64,000 bases of DNA from Actinomyces wuliandei (GTDB lineage: Bacteria > Actinomycetota > Actinomycetes > Actinomycetales > Actinomycetaceae): the NCBI RefSeq assembly GCF_004010955.1, contig NZ_CP025227.1, positions 1,736,001 to 1,800,000 on the forward strand, written 5' to 3'. This document shows positions 16,377 to 25,742 of this stretch, piece after piece; positions within the stretch are counted from its first letter, which is position 1; the number at the start of each line of letters is the position of its first letter. The position numbers and the translations under genes are program-made. The notes under the pieces are model-generated. The model was not told the DNA's origin. It saw only the letters and a program-made list of their open reading frames with translations, and searched no databases.

Positions 16377-17876
16377 TCAGGTGGTCGTCGCCCGGGCGAC
16401 CTCGGCGATCGCCTCGGCGACTCCCGTACCTGCCTCGTCCTCCAGGTAGTACCACCAGAACGGTGCCCCCCACGCCGCCTCACGGCTCATGGCGGCGCTG
16501 GTCACGTGGGCGATCACCGCGTCGCGGGCAGCAGCCATGCTACTGGGCGAGCCGAACCACCACGGCCCGTCGTCCAGGTCCGTGCCCCCGTAGCCGAGCT
16601 CGGTCAGCGCCACCTGGGCGGCGGGCCAGGCCTGCTCCAGGGTGGCCAGGATCCTGTCCGCCGCCGTCCCCAGGGGATGGAGCTGGGGATAGACCGACAG
16701 GCCGACGACGTCCACCAGGTCCCGCAGCCCCTCCCCCACCTGGTCGGCGAGATAGGTGAACAACGAGGCCTCCGGACTGCCCTGGCCCAGCTGGTAGTAC
16801 AGCGTGAGCAGCGTCTGGGCACCGGTCCTGTCACGAACCTGGCGTGCGGCATAGGTGGTGCGGGACACCGCACTGTCTCCCAGCCAGTCCCCACCGAGCT
16901 CGTTGCCCACCTCCCAGACGTCGGTACCCGGCAGTGCCTCCAGCAGGGCGTCCACCCGTTCCTTCCAGCCAGCCTCGTCCACGGACCTCATCAGCTGGGA
17001 GTCACAGACCTGTCCCACGGCGAGGGCGCCGTGACGGTGCAGCTCGGCGACTGCCTCCCTCCACCCCGCCATCTCCACAGGGTCGGAAGGGTCGAGCACC
17101 ACCATGCGCGCCGCCAGCCGCCGCGCCCCGCCCGCAGGCCCCTGGGGTCCCACCAGGGAAGCCAGCTCGACTCGCGAGGGAGGACGGGTCAGCGTCACGC
17201 CCACCACGGCGTCCTGCGGCCCCCAGGCGGCCAGCTCCTGGTCCAGGAGGAGCTGAGCCGAGCTGGCGGCCTCCAGGGCCATACGCGACCAGGTGCCTCG
17301 CTGGGTCCAGGAGACGGCGCTTCCGCAGGCATCCAGAGCCTCCTGTGCCCTGGCCCGACTGGCCAGGAGCCCGGCGCTGGCCTCGGAGCCCAGCGCCGCC
17401 ACGCCTGCCTCCTGCCTGCCGTGCAGCGAGGAGGCGGCCAGCTCCAGGAGGTCGTACTCGCCGGGACCGGGCAGGTCAGCCATGAGAGCGGAGTATCCAT
17501 GGCTGGTCGGCCAGGACAGGGCCAGGACGTAGGGTCCCCCAGCAGGAAGGTCCAGGCAGACCCCTGTTCCGGCGGCCTCCTGGAGGGGCCACGGGGAGAC
17601 CACGGTCAGCGTGCTCGCGTCCAGCAGGACGTCGTCGTAGCCGTCCTCGCCGACACCGTTGGACTGCACGGCACGCACACCCTCCAGGTCCAGGGCAGCC
17701 CCGGTCCCGTCCGTGACGTGAAGCACCACGCGGCCTCCTGTGGTGGGCCCAGGCCCTACGGCCGCCGCGCGGGAGGGCAGCAGGGCGGGCAGAGCACCCA
17801 GGCCAGCCAGTCCTAGCGCCGCCCGCCTGGTCATCGTCACGGCGCGGTGGCCGCGCCCGGCACAGCACCCTGTCAT
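16377..17876 (-). CDS. Tat-exported glycoside-hydrolase-like TIM-barrel protein (clan GH-A type)
   Basis: 499 residues from an ATG that overlaps the hisD stop (ATGA). A twin-arginine signal is visible ([20 protein letters not shown], then SRAAA); an alternative start at 17834 begins right at that MTRR. The C-terminal half reads like a retaining clan-A hydrolase: [14 protein letters not shown] supplies the acid/base glutamate and [12 protein letters not shown] the nucleophile, with [11 protein letters not shown] and PFWWYYLED lining the cleft. I cannot name the GH family or substrate. The position inside the his operon is unusual for a secreted hydrolase. The 200 bp downstream hold nothing recognisable. 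Confidence 0.75.
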   Translation of the reverse strand: MTGCCAGRGHRAVTMTRRAALGLAGLGALPALLPSRAAAVGPGPTTGGRVVLHVTDGTGAALDLEGVRAVQSNGVGEDGYDDVLLDASTLTVVSPWPLQEAAGTGVCLDLPAGGPYVLALSWPTSHGYSALMADLPGPGEYDLLELAASSLHGRQEAGVAALGSEASAGLLASRARAQEALDACGSAVSWTQRGTWSRMALEAASSAQLLLDQELAAWGPQDAVVGVTLTRPPSRVELASLVGPQGPAGGARRLAARMVVLDPSDPVEMAGWREAVAELHRHGALAVGQVCDSQLMRSVDEAGWKERVDALLEALPGTDVWEVGNELGGDWLGDSAVSRTTYAARQVRDRTGAQTLLTLYYQLGQGSPEASLFTYLADQVGEGLRDLVDVVGLSVYPQLHPLGTAADRILATLEQAWPAAQVALTELGYGGTDLDDGPWWFGSPSSMAAARDAVIAHVTSAAMSREAAWGAPFWWYYLEDEAGTGVAEAIAEVARATTT

Positions 17877-19228
17877 GACGACACAGAGCAGCCCTGGCGC
17901 GCCCTGACAGCCTCCGCGTGGGCCGGGAGGTCCTCGCACCGGGCCAGGGCCTCCAGCGGGTCGGCCAGGCTCGCCAGCGCCGCTGCGTCGTAGTCGATGA
18001 CCTGGACAGGCCTGAGAAAGGCCATGACGCTGAGCCCCGGTGCGAAGCGGGCCGTCCCACCGGTGGGCAGCACGTGGTTGGAGCCTGCCAGGTAGTCGCC
18101 CAGCGGCACCGGGCTGTGGGGGCCGACGAACACCGCACCAGCGTTGCGCACCCGGCGGGCCACCTCGCGGGCGTGGGCGGTGTGGATCTCCAGGTGCTCG
18201 GCGGCGTAGGCGTCTACCACGGCCACCCCCTGGTCCAGGTCGCGCACCAGAAGGGTGCCGGACTGGGGGCCGCTGAGGGCCGTGGCAGCGCGCTCAGCGT
18301 GCCGGGTAGCGGCCAGACGGCGACGCAGCGCTGCGTCCACGGCATCAGCAAGCTCGACGGAGTCGGTGACCAGCACGCTGCCCGCGCTCGGGTCGTGCTC
18401 AGCCTGGGAGAGCAGGTCCGCAGCCACGTACTCCGGGTCCGCAGTCGCGTCGGCCAGCACGGCGACCTCGGTGGGGCCTGCCTCGGCGTCAGTGCCGACC
18501 ACACCGCGTACCGCCCGCTTGGCTGCTGCGACATAGATGTTTCCCGGACCCGTGACCACATCGACCGCCTCGCACAGGATCGGCCCGCCCCCGGCGCCAC
18601 GGTCGGTATCAGTATCAGCAGAGGCTCCGTAGGCGAACATCGCGACCGCCTGGGCGCCGCCGACGGCGTAGACCTCGGTCACGCCCAGGAGCGCACAGGC
18701 AGCCAGGACTGTCGGGTGCGGGAGACCGCCGTGCCCGGCCTGGGGGGGGCTGGCCAGGGCGACCTGCTCGACACCCGCGACCTGGGCGGCGACCGCGTTC
18801 ATCACCACCGAGCTGGGGTAGACGGCCAGGCCACCGGGAGCGTAGAGCCCTACCCGGCGCACCGGCACCCAGCGCTGGGTGACCGTCCCGCCGGTCACGA
18901 CCTCAGTGACGCGCTCTGTGGGCAGCTGGGCGGCATGAGCGGTACGGGTGTGGTCGACAGCCATCCGCAGCGCGTCACGCACCTGGGGGTCCAACTGCTC
19001 CAGCGCCCGGGCCAGGGCCTCAGCCGGGACCCGCAGGTGCTCGGGACGCACCCCGTCAAAGCGCTCGGCGGCGTCGCGCAGGGCAGCAGCCCCCCGGGCA
19101 CGGACGTCCTCCACGACCGGCCGGACGGCCTCCAGGGCGGCGGAGACGTCCAGGCGGGCACGAGGCAGCACCTCCGCCAGGTCACGGGTGTGACGGTCCA
19201 GGTCCCGAAGGTCGGTACGGCTGAGCAT
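17873..19228 (-). CDS. hisD: Histidinol dehydrogenase
   Basis: 451 residues from the ATG at 19228 ([17 protein letters not shown]). Characteristic blocks: [71 protein letters not shown] and AEHLEIHT, with the zinc and catalytic histidines. It carries out the last two NAD-dependent oxidations to histidine. First his gene of the cluster; its stop overlaps the hydrolase start. Confidence 0.97.
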   Translation of the reverse strand: MLSRTDLRDLDRHTRDLAEVLPRARLDVSAALEAVRPVVEDVRARGAAALRDAAERFDGVRPEHLRVPAEALARALEQLDPQVRDALRMAVDHTRTAHAAQLPTERVTEVVTGGTVTQRWVPVRRVGLYAPGGLAVYPSSVVMNAVAAQVAGVEQVALASPPQAGHGGLPHPTVLAACALLGVTEVYAVGGAQAVAMFAYGASADTDTDRGAGGGPILCEAVDVVTGPGNIYVAAAKRAVRGVVGTDAEAGPTEVAVLADATADPEYVAADLLSQAEHDPSAGSVLVTDSVELADAVDAALRRRLAATRHAERAATALSGPQSGTLLVRDLDQGVAVVDAYAAEHLEIHTAHAREVARRVRNAGAVFVGPHSPVPLGDYLAGSNHVLPTGGTARFAPGLSVMAFLRPVQVIDYDAAALASLADPLEALARCEDLPAHAEAVRARQGCSVSS

Positions 19229-19360
19229 GGGCACAGGATATCGTCGGTCGACCCCGCCGCCAGGGGAGCGCGTCCCTGCAGGCCAGCCCCTCCTCAACGG
19301 AAGGACTCGGCCGACGCCGACCCCACCGGGACCTCTCGCCCGCAGCGCCGTCGTCCCGGG

Positions 19361-21364
19361 TCAGGCACCCTGGTCGGAACCATCCTGCCAGGCGACGTTG
19401 ACCAGAACCCCCCGGTCAACTGCGGTGCCCGCCTGTGCCCCCAGGGCCTGGGCGACGTCGTCGGGAAGAGGGTGACCTGACCCGACAGCGGGACCGGCCG
19501 GGTGGAAGTCCGAGGTCTTCCACGCCGTCGGGTCCGCGGACTCACTGGCGAGCAGCGGGTTGTCCTGCCTGCTGCCGTGAAGGTCCAGGCCGTTCTGCTC
19601 CCGCGCGGACAGCGTCACGTGGGGGCTGCTGGTGAACTCAGCCAGGGTAGGCGCGTTGACAGTCTGGGACAACAGGTCCTCGCCCCAGTTCCACAGCAGC
19701 GTCGTGGACGGCAGGTCGGTGTCCTGCTCCCGGTAGTAGGCGTTGTAGTTGACCGTGGAGACCATCTCGTTGGCGTAGACGGCTCCCGAGCCGTCGTCGT
19801 TGGCACCACCCGTGACCTGGAGCATGGCGGCGTAGCGCCACGGGTCGTCGGGGAGCGGGGTCGTCTGCTCCGAGGACAGGATGTTGTTGACGATCTCGGT
19901 TCCCGTGGTGTCCCAGGACAGGCCGTGGCTGGCGCTCCAGCTCTGCACGGCGGTGCAGGTCCCGTCCTCGGAGCGGGCGTTGCAGCCGTCGGAGCGGGAA
20001 TCCTCCTGGACGAGGATGCTGGTCAGGGCGTGGGAGACGGTGTTGTTCCACACCTTGGTGGAGTCGGACCCTGAGATGCGGACCCCCACGCCAGCCCCCT
20101 CAATGAGGTTGGAGGCTACCAGGTTGCCGGAGGAGACCTCGTTGAAGACCGCTATGGGGACGTTGACGAAGTAGTTGCCCAGGACCTGGGAGCCGATCAC
20201 CCCCTCGTCGAACCAGACCCCGACCCTGTGGTCAGTCCTGAAGACGGTCGGGTCGGAGACGTCGGCCTCGGCTCCGGAGTAGTCAATGGTGTTGAAGGCG
20301 AATCGCACGGCGGTGGAGTGGGTGACCTTGGTGTCGCCGATGGTGCAGTACGCCCCACAGCCGGTCGTGATGAAGCCAGCGGTGTTGTTGGAGGTAAAGA
20401 CGTTGCCCTCAACGGTCACGTTGCTGGAGGAGTTGACGCCCAGCCCCACCCCGCCGTTACGCTCGAAGCGGTTGCCGGTCAGTGTCGAGCCCGAGCCGCT
20501 GGAGACCGCCAGGGCGGTACCAGCTGCGGAGTAGCGGAAGACGGAGTCCTCCACGACCACCCTGTCGGAGGTGGTCACCACCATGGCCCCGCCCGTGGCT
20601 GTGCCGATCTGCGGATCGGCGTAGTCCCAGCGCTGCACTGGGGAGTACTTCTCGACGGTCAGGCCGCTCAGGACGACGTCGTCAGCGTTGACCGACATGG
20701 CCCGGGAGTGCTGCGCCACCTCGACGTGGTGCTCCTGCGGGTTGACACCGATGACGTAGGAGACGCCGGTGTGCGGGCTGGCGTTGTACCCGGCGCGGTT
20801 GTTCCCGTTCTGCCTGAGCGTCACCGGGTCGGGGTCCTCCACGTAGAAGGTGGAGGGGGTGACCTCGGCACGGCTGGTCACCTGTGTCAGCGGCTGGCCG
20901 TCGACGAAGACCTGCTCCGGGTAGGCGGCCATCCCCTCCGCCGCAGGGTCGGCGTTCTCCGTGCACACCTGGCAGAACCGGACCATGTCCACGGAGGTGG
21001 TCCATCTCCCGTCCGCTTGGCTCCACGAGGAGGGCACGACCGCCCCTGACAGGACCGGGCTGGCACCTGCTGCGGCCCGAACCGTCACTGACGTGCTCAC
21101 GACCAGCTCCCCCTCCCGGTAGGTGCCGTCCGCGAGCTCAATGACGTCTCCCTGCGAGGCCGCCTGGAGCGCAGCGGACAGGGTCCGCAGCGGGCTGGCA
21201 GACGTCCCGTCCCCGGTGTCGTCGGACCCGCTGCGGGCAGAGACGTGGATCGTGGCTCCCCCGGGCTCAGCCGCAGCCGTGGAGGCGAGCAGGCAGGTGG
21301 CGGTCAGGGACGGAAGAGCCAGGACCAGGAGCAGGACCACGGTGCTGGCGGCAAGACGACGCAT
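19361..21364 (-). CDS. Secreted right-handed parallel beta-helix protein
   Basis: 667 residues with a Sec signal peptide (MRRLAASTVVLLLVLALPSL, cleavage after about residue 32). The start TIHVSARSGSDDTGDGTSAS followed by PLRTLSAALQAASQGDVIEL is the typical opening of DUF1565/pectate-lyase-like beta-helices. Many coils with Asn ladders follow (NRFERNGGVGLGVNSSSNVT, NTIDYSGAEADV). It is likely a polysaccharide lyase or hydrolase acting outside the cell, but I see no diagnostic catalytic site. GAGGAG precedes the ATG. It is 132 bp upstream of hisD, the hydrolase being one gene further on, so two secreted carbohydrate-active-looking proteins bracket hisD. Confidence 0.8.
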   Translation of the reverse strand: MRRLAASTVVLLLVLALPSLTATCLLASTAAAEPGGATIHVSARSGSDDTGDGTSASPLRTLSAALQAASQGDVIELADGTYREGELVVSTSVTVRAAAGASPVLSGAVVPSSWSQADGRWTTSVDMVRFCQVCTENADPAAEGMAAYPEQVFVDGQPLTQVTSRAEVTPSTFYVEDPDPVTLRQNGNNRAGYNASPHTGVSYVIGVNPQEHHVEVAQHSRAMSVNADDVVLSGLTVEKYSPVQRWDYADPQIGTATGGAMVVTTSDRVVVEDSVFRYSAAGTALAVSSGSGSTLTGNRFERNGGVGLGVNSSSNVTVEGNVFTSNNTAGFITTGCGAYCTIGDTKVTHSTAVRFAFNTIDYSGAEADVSDPTVFRTDHRVGVWFDEGVIGSQVLGNYFVNVPIAVFNEVSSGNLVASNLIEGAGVGVRISGSDSTKVWNNTVSHALTSILVQEDSRSDGCNARSEDGTCTAVQSWSASHGLSWDTTGTEIVNNILSSEQTTPLPDDPWRYAAMLQVTGGANDDGSGAVYANEMVSTVNYNAYYREQDTDLPSTTLLWNWGEDLLSQTVNAPTLAEFTSSPHVTLSAREQNGLDLHGSRQDNPLLASESADPTAWKTSDFHPAGPAVGSGHPLPDDVAQALGAQAGTAVDRGVLVNVAWQDGSDQGA

Positions 21365-21589
21365 ACCGATACTCCTCAGTATATTCTCAGCACGGCTGAC
21401 AGTGTCACCATATCGCAGTCTCCCCTCCCTGAACTGCCTGCTACCTGGTTCCCAGGATATTCCAGGGTGAGTGGGAGTCTGCTCTACGGTGCCGACGACT
21501 CGCCGACCAGCCCCTGCCCCGCCACCACCCCGCAGGGACAGGCGGACCGGTCTGCAGTGTGTCTGGGACGCGTCTGGAATGATGAGACC

Positions 21590-21916
21590 GTGACAGCACA
21601 GCCCTCATCACAGCCTTCACCACGGCCCTCACCGTCCCGCCCGCCTTCTCAGCCCCTGCTCCGGGTCCCGGTACAGGGTCGTATCCGCCTGGGGCAGTTC
21701 CTCAAGCTCGCCGACCTGGTCCGGGACGGGGCGCAGGCACGCGCGGCGGTCCAGGCGGGCGACGTCACCGTCAACGCCGCCACGGAGACGCGTCGCGGCC
21801 ACCACCTCGACGACGGCGACGTCGTGGTGGTCGACCTGCCCTCCGGCCCGGTAGCAGCCGTGGTGGAGGTCGTAGAGGTCAGCGACGCAGGCACCCCGGC
21901 CCCAACAGGGCCTTGA
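21590..21916 (+). CDS. Small S4-domain RNA-binding protein
   Basis: 108 residues from a GTG at 21590. After a Pro/Ser/Gln-rich lead of about 25 residues comes an S4 fold: RIRLGQFLKLADLVRDGAQA, RAAVQAGDVTVNAATETRRG and HHLDDGDVVVVDLP. This matches YbcJ/RluB-like stand-alone S4 proteins that bind structured RNA, probably rRNA or stalled ribosomes. Its last 38 bp overlap the end of dnaE on the other strand. Confidence 0.8.
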   Translation: MTAQPSSQPSPRPSPSRPPSQPLLRVPVQGRIRLGQFLKLADLVRDGAQARAAVQAGDVTVNAATETRRGHHLDDGDVVVVDLPSGPVAAVVEVVEVSDAGTPAPTGP

Positions 21917-24900
21917 TGTCGGAGTAGAAGGCCGGCGAGGCCTCCACCCGCAGGGAGGCGTCCAGCTGGGTGCGGACCTCCCGACCCGGGCTGGTCAAGG
22001 TCAGGCGCACGGTGGACATCCCCGGGTGACGCACCAGGACGTCCTTGAACTGCTCCACCAGGGGACCCGTGCACCGGTTGGTCGGCAGCGTGATGAGGAC
22101 GGCCTCGTGGGTGGCGCTGGAGACGTCGGGGATCGTCATCTCCTGGGCGTACAGCGCGGTCTGGCCGTCCCGGCGGTTGAGGCGTCCGCGCACCGTCACC
22201 ACAGTGTCCGGGGCCAGCATGGTGGAGACCGTCTGGTAGGTCTGGGGGAAGAACAGCACCTCCACGCTGCCCGCCAGGTCCTCCACCTGGGCGATCGCCC
22301 ACAGGTTGCCCTGCTTGGTGGTCTTGCGTGTCAGGGAGGTGATGAGCCCGGCGACGGTGACCACCGCGCCGTCAGGCAGGGCGTCGTCCTCGTGGAGCTC
22401 GGCGATCTCCCGGTCGGCCAGGCGGCCCAGCAGGCCCTCCAGGCCCATGAGCGGGTGGTCGGAGACGTAGAGGCCCAGCATCTCACGCTCGTAGGCCAGC
22501 TTGTCCTTCTTGTCCCACTCCGGCAGGCTGGGGACCTCCGAGGAGAAGACCGGTCCTGTCCCGAAGGCGGCTGCTGCAGATGCCGAGGAGGCCTCTGCGC
22601 CCGGGCCGCCGTCAGCACCGTCCGGGCTGTCAAGGAGCGAGGCGAACAGGTCGAACTGGCCGGCGGCCTCGTTGCGCTTGACCCCGATGACCTCGTCGAC
22701 AAGGTCCTCGTGGCAGGCCTGCAGGGAGCGACGCGTACGCCCCAGGGAGTCGAAGGCCCCCGCCTTGATGAGGGAGTCGATGGTGCGCTTGTTGCACACC
22801 ACGGCAGGCACCTTGTCCAGGAAGTCCTCGAAGCTGGTGAACTCGCCCTTGTCCCTGCGCGCCGCCACGATTGCCTCCACCACGTTGAGGCCCACGTTGC
22901 GCACTGCGGCCAGGCCGAAGCGCACGTCGTCCCCGTCAGCGGTGAACTGGGCGCGGGAGGCGTTGACGTCGGGGGGGAGCACTGTGATCCCCATGTGGCG
23001 GCACTCCCCCAGGTAGACGCCGAGCTTGTCCTTGTTGTCCTTCTGGGAGGTCAGCAGGGCGGCCATGTACTCGGTAGGATAGTGCGCCTTGAGGTAGGCC
23101 GTCCAGTAGGACACCACGCCGTAGGCGGCGGAGTGGGCCTTGTTGAAGGCGTACTTGGCGAAGGGCACCACCACGTCCCACAGCGCCTTGACAGCCTCCT
23201 TGGAGAAGCCGCGCTCCACCATGCCCGCCTCGAAGTCGACGAACATCGTCTCCAGGATGTCCATCTTCTTCTTGCCCATGGCCTTGCGCAGCGCGTCGGC
23301 CTTGCCCATGGTGAAGCCCGCCAGGTCGGTGGCGATCTTCATCACCTGCTCCTGGTAGACAATGAGGCCGTAGGTGGTCCCCAGGATCGGCTCCAGGGCC
23401 TCCTTGAGCTCGGGGTGGATGGGGACGATCTCCTGCAGCCCGTTCTTGCGCAGGGCGTAGTTGGTGTGAGACTCCGCCCCCATGGGGCCGGGCCGGTAGA
23501 GGGCGCCCACCGCGGAGATGTCCTCGAAGTTGTCCGGCTTCATCAGCCGCAGGAGGGTGCGCATACCCCCGCCGTCGAGCTGGAAGACCCCCAGGGTCTC
23601 GCCTCGGGAGAGCATCTCGTAGGTGGCCCGGTCGTCGAGCTCGACGTGGTCGATGTCCAGGGGCTCCTTGCCGTTGGCGACGACGTTGTCCAGGGCGTCG
23701 GAGATGACGGTGAGGTTGCGCAGCCCCAGGAAGTCCATCTTGAGGAGGCCCAGGTGCTCACAGGTGGGGTAGTCGAACTGGGTGATGAAGGCCCCGTCCT
23801 GGAGGCGCTGCATCATAGGGATGATGTCGGTCAGCGTCTGGGAGGACATGATGACGGCGCAGGCGTGGACCCCCCACTGGCGGGTCATGCCCTCCAGCCC
23901 CTTGGCCAGCTCGACGATGCGCTGGGCGTCGGTGTCCTCGGCGTGGAGCCTGCGGAACTCCTCAGCCTCCCCGTAGCGCTCGTCCCCGGGGTCGAACATG
24001 CCCTTGATGGAGATGTCCTTGCCCATGATGGTGGGCGGCATCGCCTTGGTCAGGCGGTCCCCCACCGCGTATGGGTAGCCCATGACGCGCGAGGAGTCCT
24101 TGAGCGACTGCTTGGCCTTGATGACGCCGTAGGTGACCACCTGGCTGACCCGGTCGTCCCCGTACTTCTCCTTGACGTACTCGATGACCTCGTCGCGCCT
24201 GCGCTCGTCGAAGTCCACGTCGATGTCGGGCATGGAGATGCGCTCGGGGTTGAGGAAGCGCTCGAAGATCAGCCCGTGCTTGAGGGGGTTGAGCTCGGTG
24301 ATGCCCATGGCGTAGGCGACCATGGACCCGGCCCCCGACCCGCGCCCCGGGCCCACGCGGATACCCTGGGCCTTGGCCCAGTTGATGTAGTCGGCCACCA
24401 CCAGGAAGTAGCCGGGGAAGCCCATCTGGACGATGACGTCGATCTCGTACTCGGCCTGCTTGCGGCAGTCCTCGGGGACGTCGCCGTGGAAGCGGGCGTC
24501 CATGCCGCGCCAGCACTCCTTGACGAACCAGGACTCCATGGTCTCCCCCTCCGGCACGGGGAAGACCGGCATGAAGGAGGCCCCCTCGTCCACGGTGGTG
24601 AAGGAGACGTCGCACTGCTCAGCAACAAGGAGGGTGTTGTCGCAGGCCTGGGGCATCTCAGCAAAGAGCTCGCGCATCTCCCGGCCCGGGCGCAGGTAGT
24701 AGGTGTCTCCGTCGAACCTGAAGCGGTCCGGGTCGGTGAGCACCGACCCGGAGTTGATGCACAGCATGGCGTCCTGGATCTCGCGGTGCTCGGGGCGCAC
24801 GTAGTGGGAGTCGTTGGTGGCCAGGAGCGGGGCACCCAGCTCCTTGGCCAGGCGCAGCAGGTCCTTGGTGACGCGCCGCTCGATCTCCAGGCCGTGGTCC

Positions 24901-25541
24901 ATGAGCTCGACGTAGAAGTAGTCGCGCCCGAAGATGTCCTGGAGCTCGGCAGCACAGCGGCGGGCCTCCTCCCACTGCCCCAGGCGCAGGCGGGTCTGGA
25001 CCTCCCCGGAGGGGCAGCCGGTGGAGCCGATGAGTCCAGCGCAATAACGGCTCAGCAGCTCGCGGTCGATACGGGGCGCCTTGCCCCACTGCCCTTCCAG
25101 GGAGCCGTAGGAGTCCATGCGCATGAGGTTGCTCAGGCCCTCGTTGCTGCGGGCCAGCAGGGTCATGTGGGTGTAGGAGCCACGGGCGGAGACGTCGTCA
25201 CCACGCTGGGACTCCTCCCCCCAGAACACGCGGGTCCGGTCGAAGCGGGAGGTGCCCGGGGTCATGTAGGCCTCGACCCCGATGATGGGCTTGATACCGG
25301 CCTTCCTGGCGGCAGCGTAGAACTCGTAGGCGCCGAACATGTAGCCGTGGTCGGTGATGGCCAGGGCAGGCTGGCCCAGGCGCCTGGCCTCGGCCACGTA
25401 GTCCTGGATCTTGCCCGCGCCGTCGAGCATGGAGTAGTCGGTGTGGACGTGGAGGTGGACGAAGTCATCACCGGCTCCGGCCTTTGTGCTGCCCACGTCG
25501 GTCCCTGACCCGCTGCTGCTTGATCCCGTCGTGCTGCCCAT
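21879..25541 (-). CDS. dnaE: DNA polymerase III alpha subunit
   Basis: 1220 residues, full DnaE1 length. The PHP domain starts DFVHLHVHTDYSMLDGAGK with ITDHGYMFG. The polymerase active site has the aspartates of MPDIDVDFDERRR (about residue 437) and the third in KMDFLGLRNLTVISD (about 600). A helix-hairpin-helix and OB-fold follow (VTVAGLITSLTRKTTKQGN). It is the replicative DNA polymerase. The insert AGADGGPGAEASSASAAAAF-like linker near residue 970 is low-complexity. Its 3' end overlaps the S4 gene. Confidence 0.98.
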   Translation of the reverse strand: MGSTTGSSSSGSGTDVGSTKAGAGDDFVHLHVHTDYSMLDGAGKIQDYVAEARRLGQPALAITDHGYMFGAYEFYAAARKAGIKPIIGVEAYMTPGTSRFDRTRVFWGEESQRGDDVSARGSYTHMTLLARSNEGLSNLMRMDSYGSLEGQWGKAPRIDRELLSRYCAGLIGSTGCPSGEVQTRLRLGQWEEARRCAAELQDIFGRDYFYVELMDHGLEIERRVTKDLLRLAKELGAPLLATNDSHYVRPEHREIQDAMLCINSGSVLTDPDRFRFDGDTYYLRPGREMRELFAEMPQACDNTLLVAEQCDVSFTTVDEGASFMPVFPVPEGETMESWFVKECWRGMDARFHGDVPEDCRKQAEYEIDVIVQMGFPGYFLVVADYINWAKAQGIRVGPGRGSGAGSMVAYAMGITELNPLKHGLIFERFLNPERISMPDIDVDFDERRRDEVIEYVKEKYGDDRVSQVVTYGVIKAKQSLKDSSRVMGYPYAVGDRLTKAMPPTIMGKDISIKGMFDPGDERYGEAEEFRRLHAEDTDAQRIVELAKGLEGMTRQWGVHACAVIMSSQTLTDIIPMMQRLQDGAFITQFDYPTCEHLGLLKMDFLGLRNLTVISDALDNVVANGKEPLDIDHVELDDRATYEMLSRGETLGVFQLDGGGMRTLLRLMKPDNFEDISAVGALYRPGPMGAESHTNYALRKNGLQEIVPIHPELKEALEPILGTTYGLIVYQEQVMKIATDLAGFTMGKADALRKAMGKKKMDILETMFVDFEAGMVERGFSKEAVKALWDVVVPFAKYAFNKAHSAAYGVVSYWTAYLKAHYPTEYMAALLTSQKDNKDKLGVYLGECRHMGITVLPPDVNASRAQFTADGDDVRFGLAAVRNVGLNVVEAIVAARRDKGEFTSFEDFLDKVPAVVCNKRTIDSLIKAGAFDSLGRTRRSLQACHEDLVDEVIGVKRNEAAGQFDLFASLLDSPDGADGGPGAEASSASAAAAFGTGPVFSSEVPSLPEWDKKDKLAYEREMLGLYVSDHPLMGLEGLLGRLADREIAELHEDDALPDGAVVTVAGLITSLTRKTTKQGNLWAIAQVEDLAGSVEVLFFPQTYQTVSTMLAPDTVVTVRGRLNRRDGQTALYAQEMTIPDVSSATHEAVLITLPTNRCTGPLVEQFKDVLVRHPGMSTVRLTLTSPGREVRTQLDASLRVEASPAFYSDIKALLGPGCLRR

Positions 25542-25593
25542 ACGGTCATCCTAGGGGAGGCAGGCACCCGGTCCCGGCAACCAGCAGCCGACA

Positions 25594-25684
25594 GTCATCA
25601 CCCCACCCGCCAGCGGCCCCTCCTTGACTGGGCCGGTGCCCTGGCTGGGTGGGGGTCATCACCCCGCCCGCCAGCGGCCCCTCC
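25594..25684. repeat. 30-bp direct repeat pair with 61-bp period upstream of dnaE
   Basis: A 30-bp sequence at 25594-25623 recurs at 25655-25684 with one mismatch (A/G at position 12). It begins GTCATCACCCC and ends CGCCAGCGGCCCCTCC. The 31-bp sequence between is unique. The period of 61 bp equals that of the 4281-4369 pair although the sequences are unrelated. The CCGC...GCGG core can form a short stem, and ATCACCCC resembles the end of some type I-E CRISPR repeats. Located between dnaE and the CPBP remnant, non-coding. Confidence 0.6.
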
Positions 25685-25729
25685 ATCCGTGGCACTGGTG
25701 CGCCGGTGCGCTGCCGCACCAACGGATGG
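25683..25729 (-). terminator. Extended hairpin after the CPBP remnant
   Basis: CCATCCGT (25683-25690) pairs with ACGGATGG (25722-25729), and inside it GGTGCG pairs with CGCACC, giving a long interrupted stem. It starts 14 bp past the CPBP stop codon on the minus strand and so is a likely terminator. Confidence 0.5.
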
Positions 25730-25742
25730 CACCACGGAGCAC

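Noticed and set aside
22026..25508. 1160-codon open frame on the plus strand opposite dnaE
   Set aside because: It mirrors dnaE codon for codon, is rich in His/Val/Gly/Asp as expected of a GC-rich antisense frame, and has no motif or ribosome-binding site.
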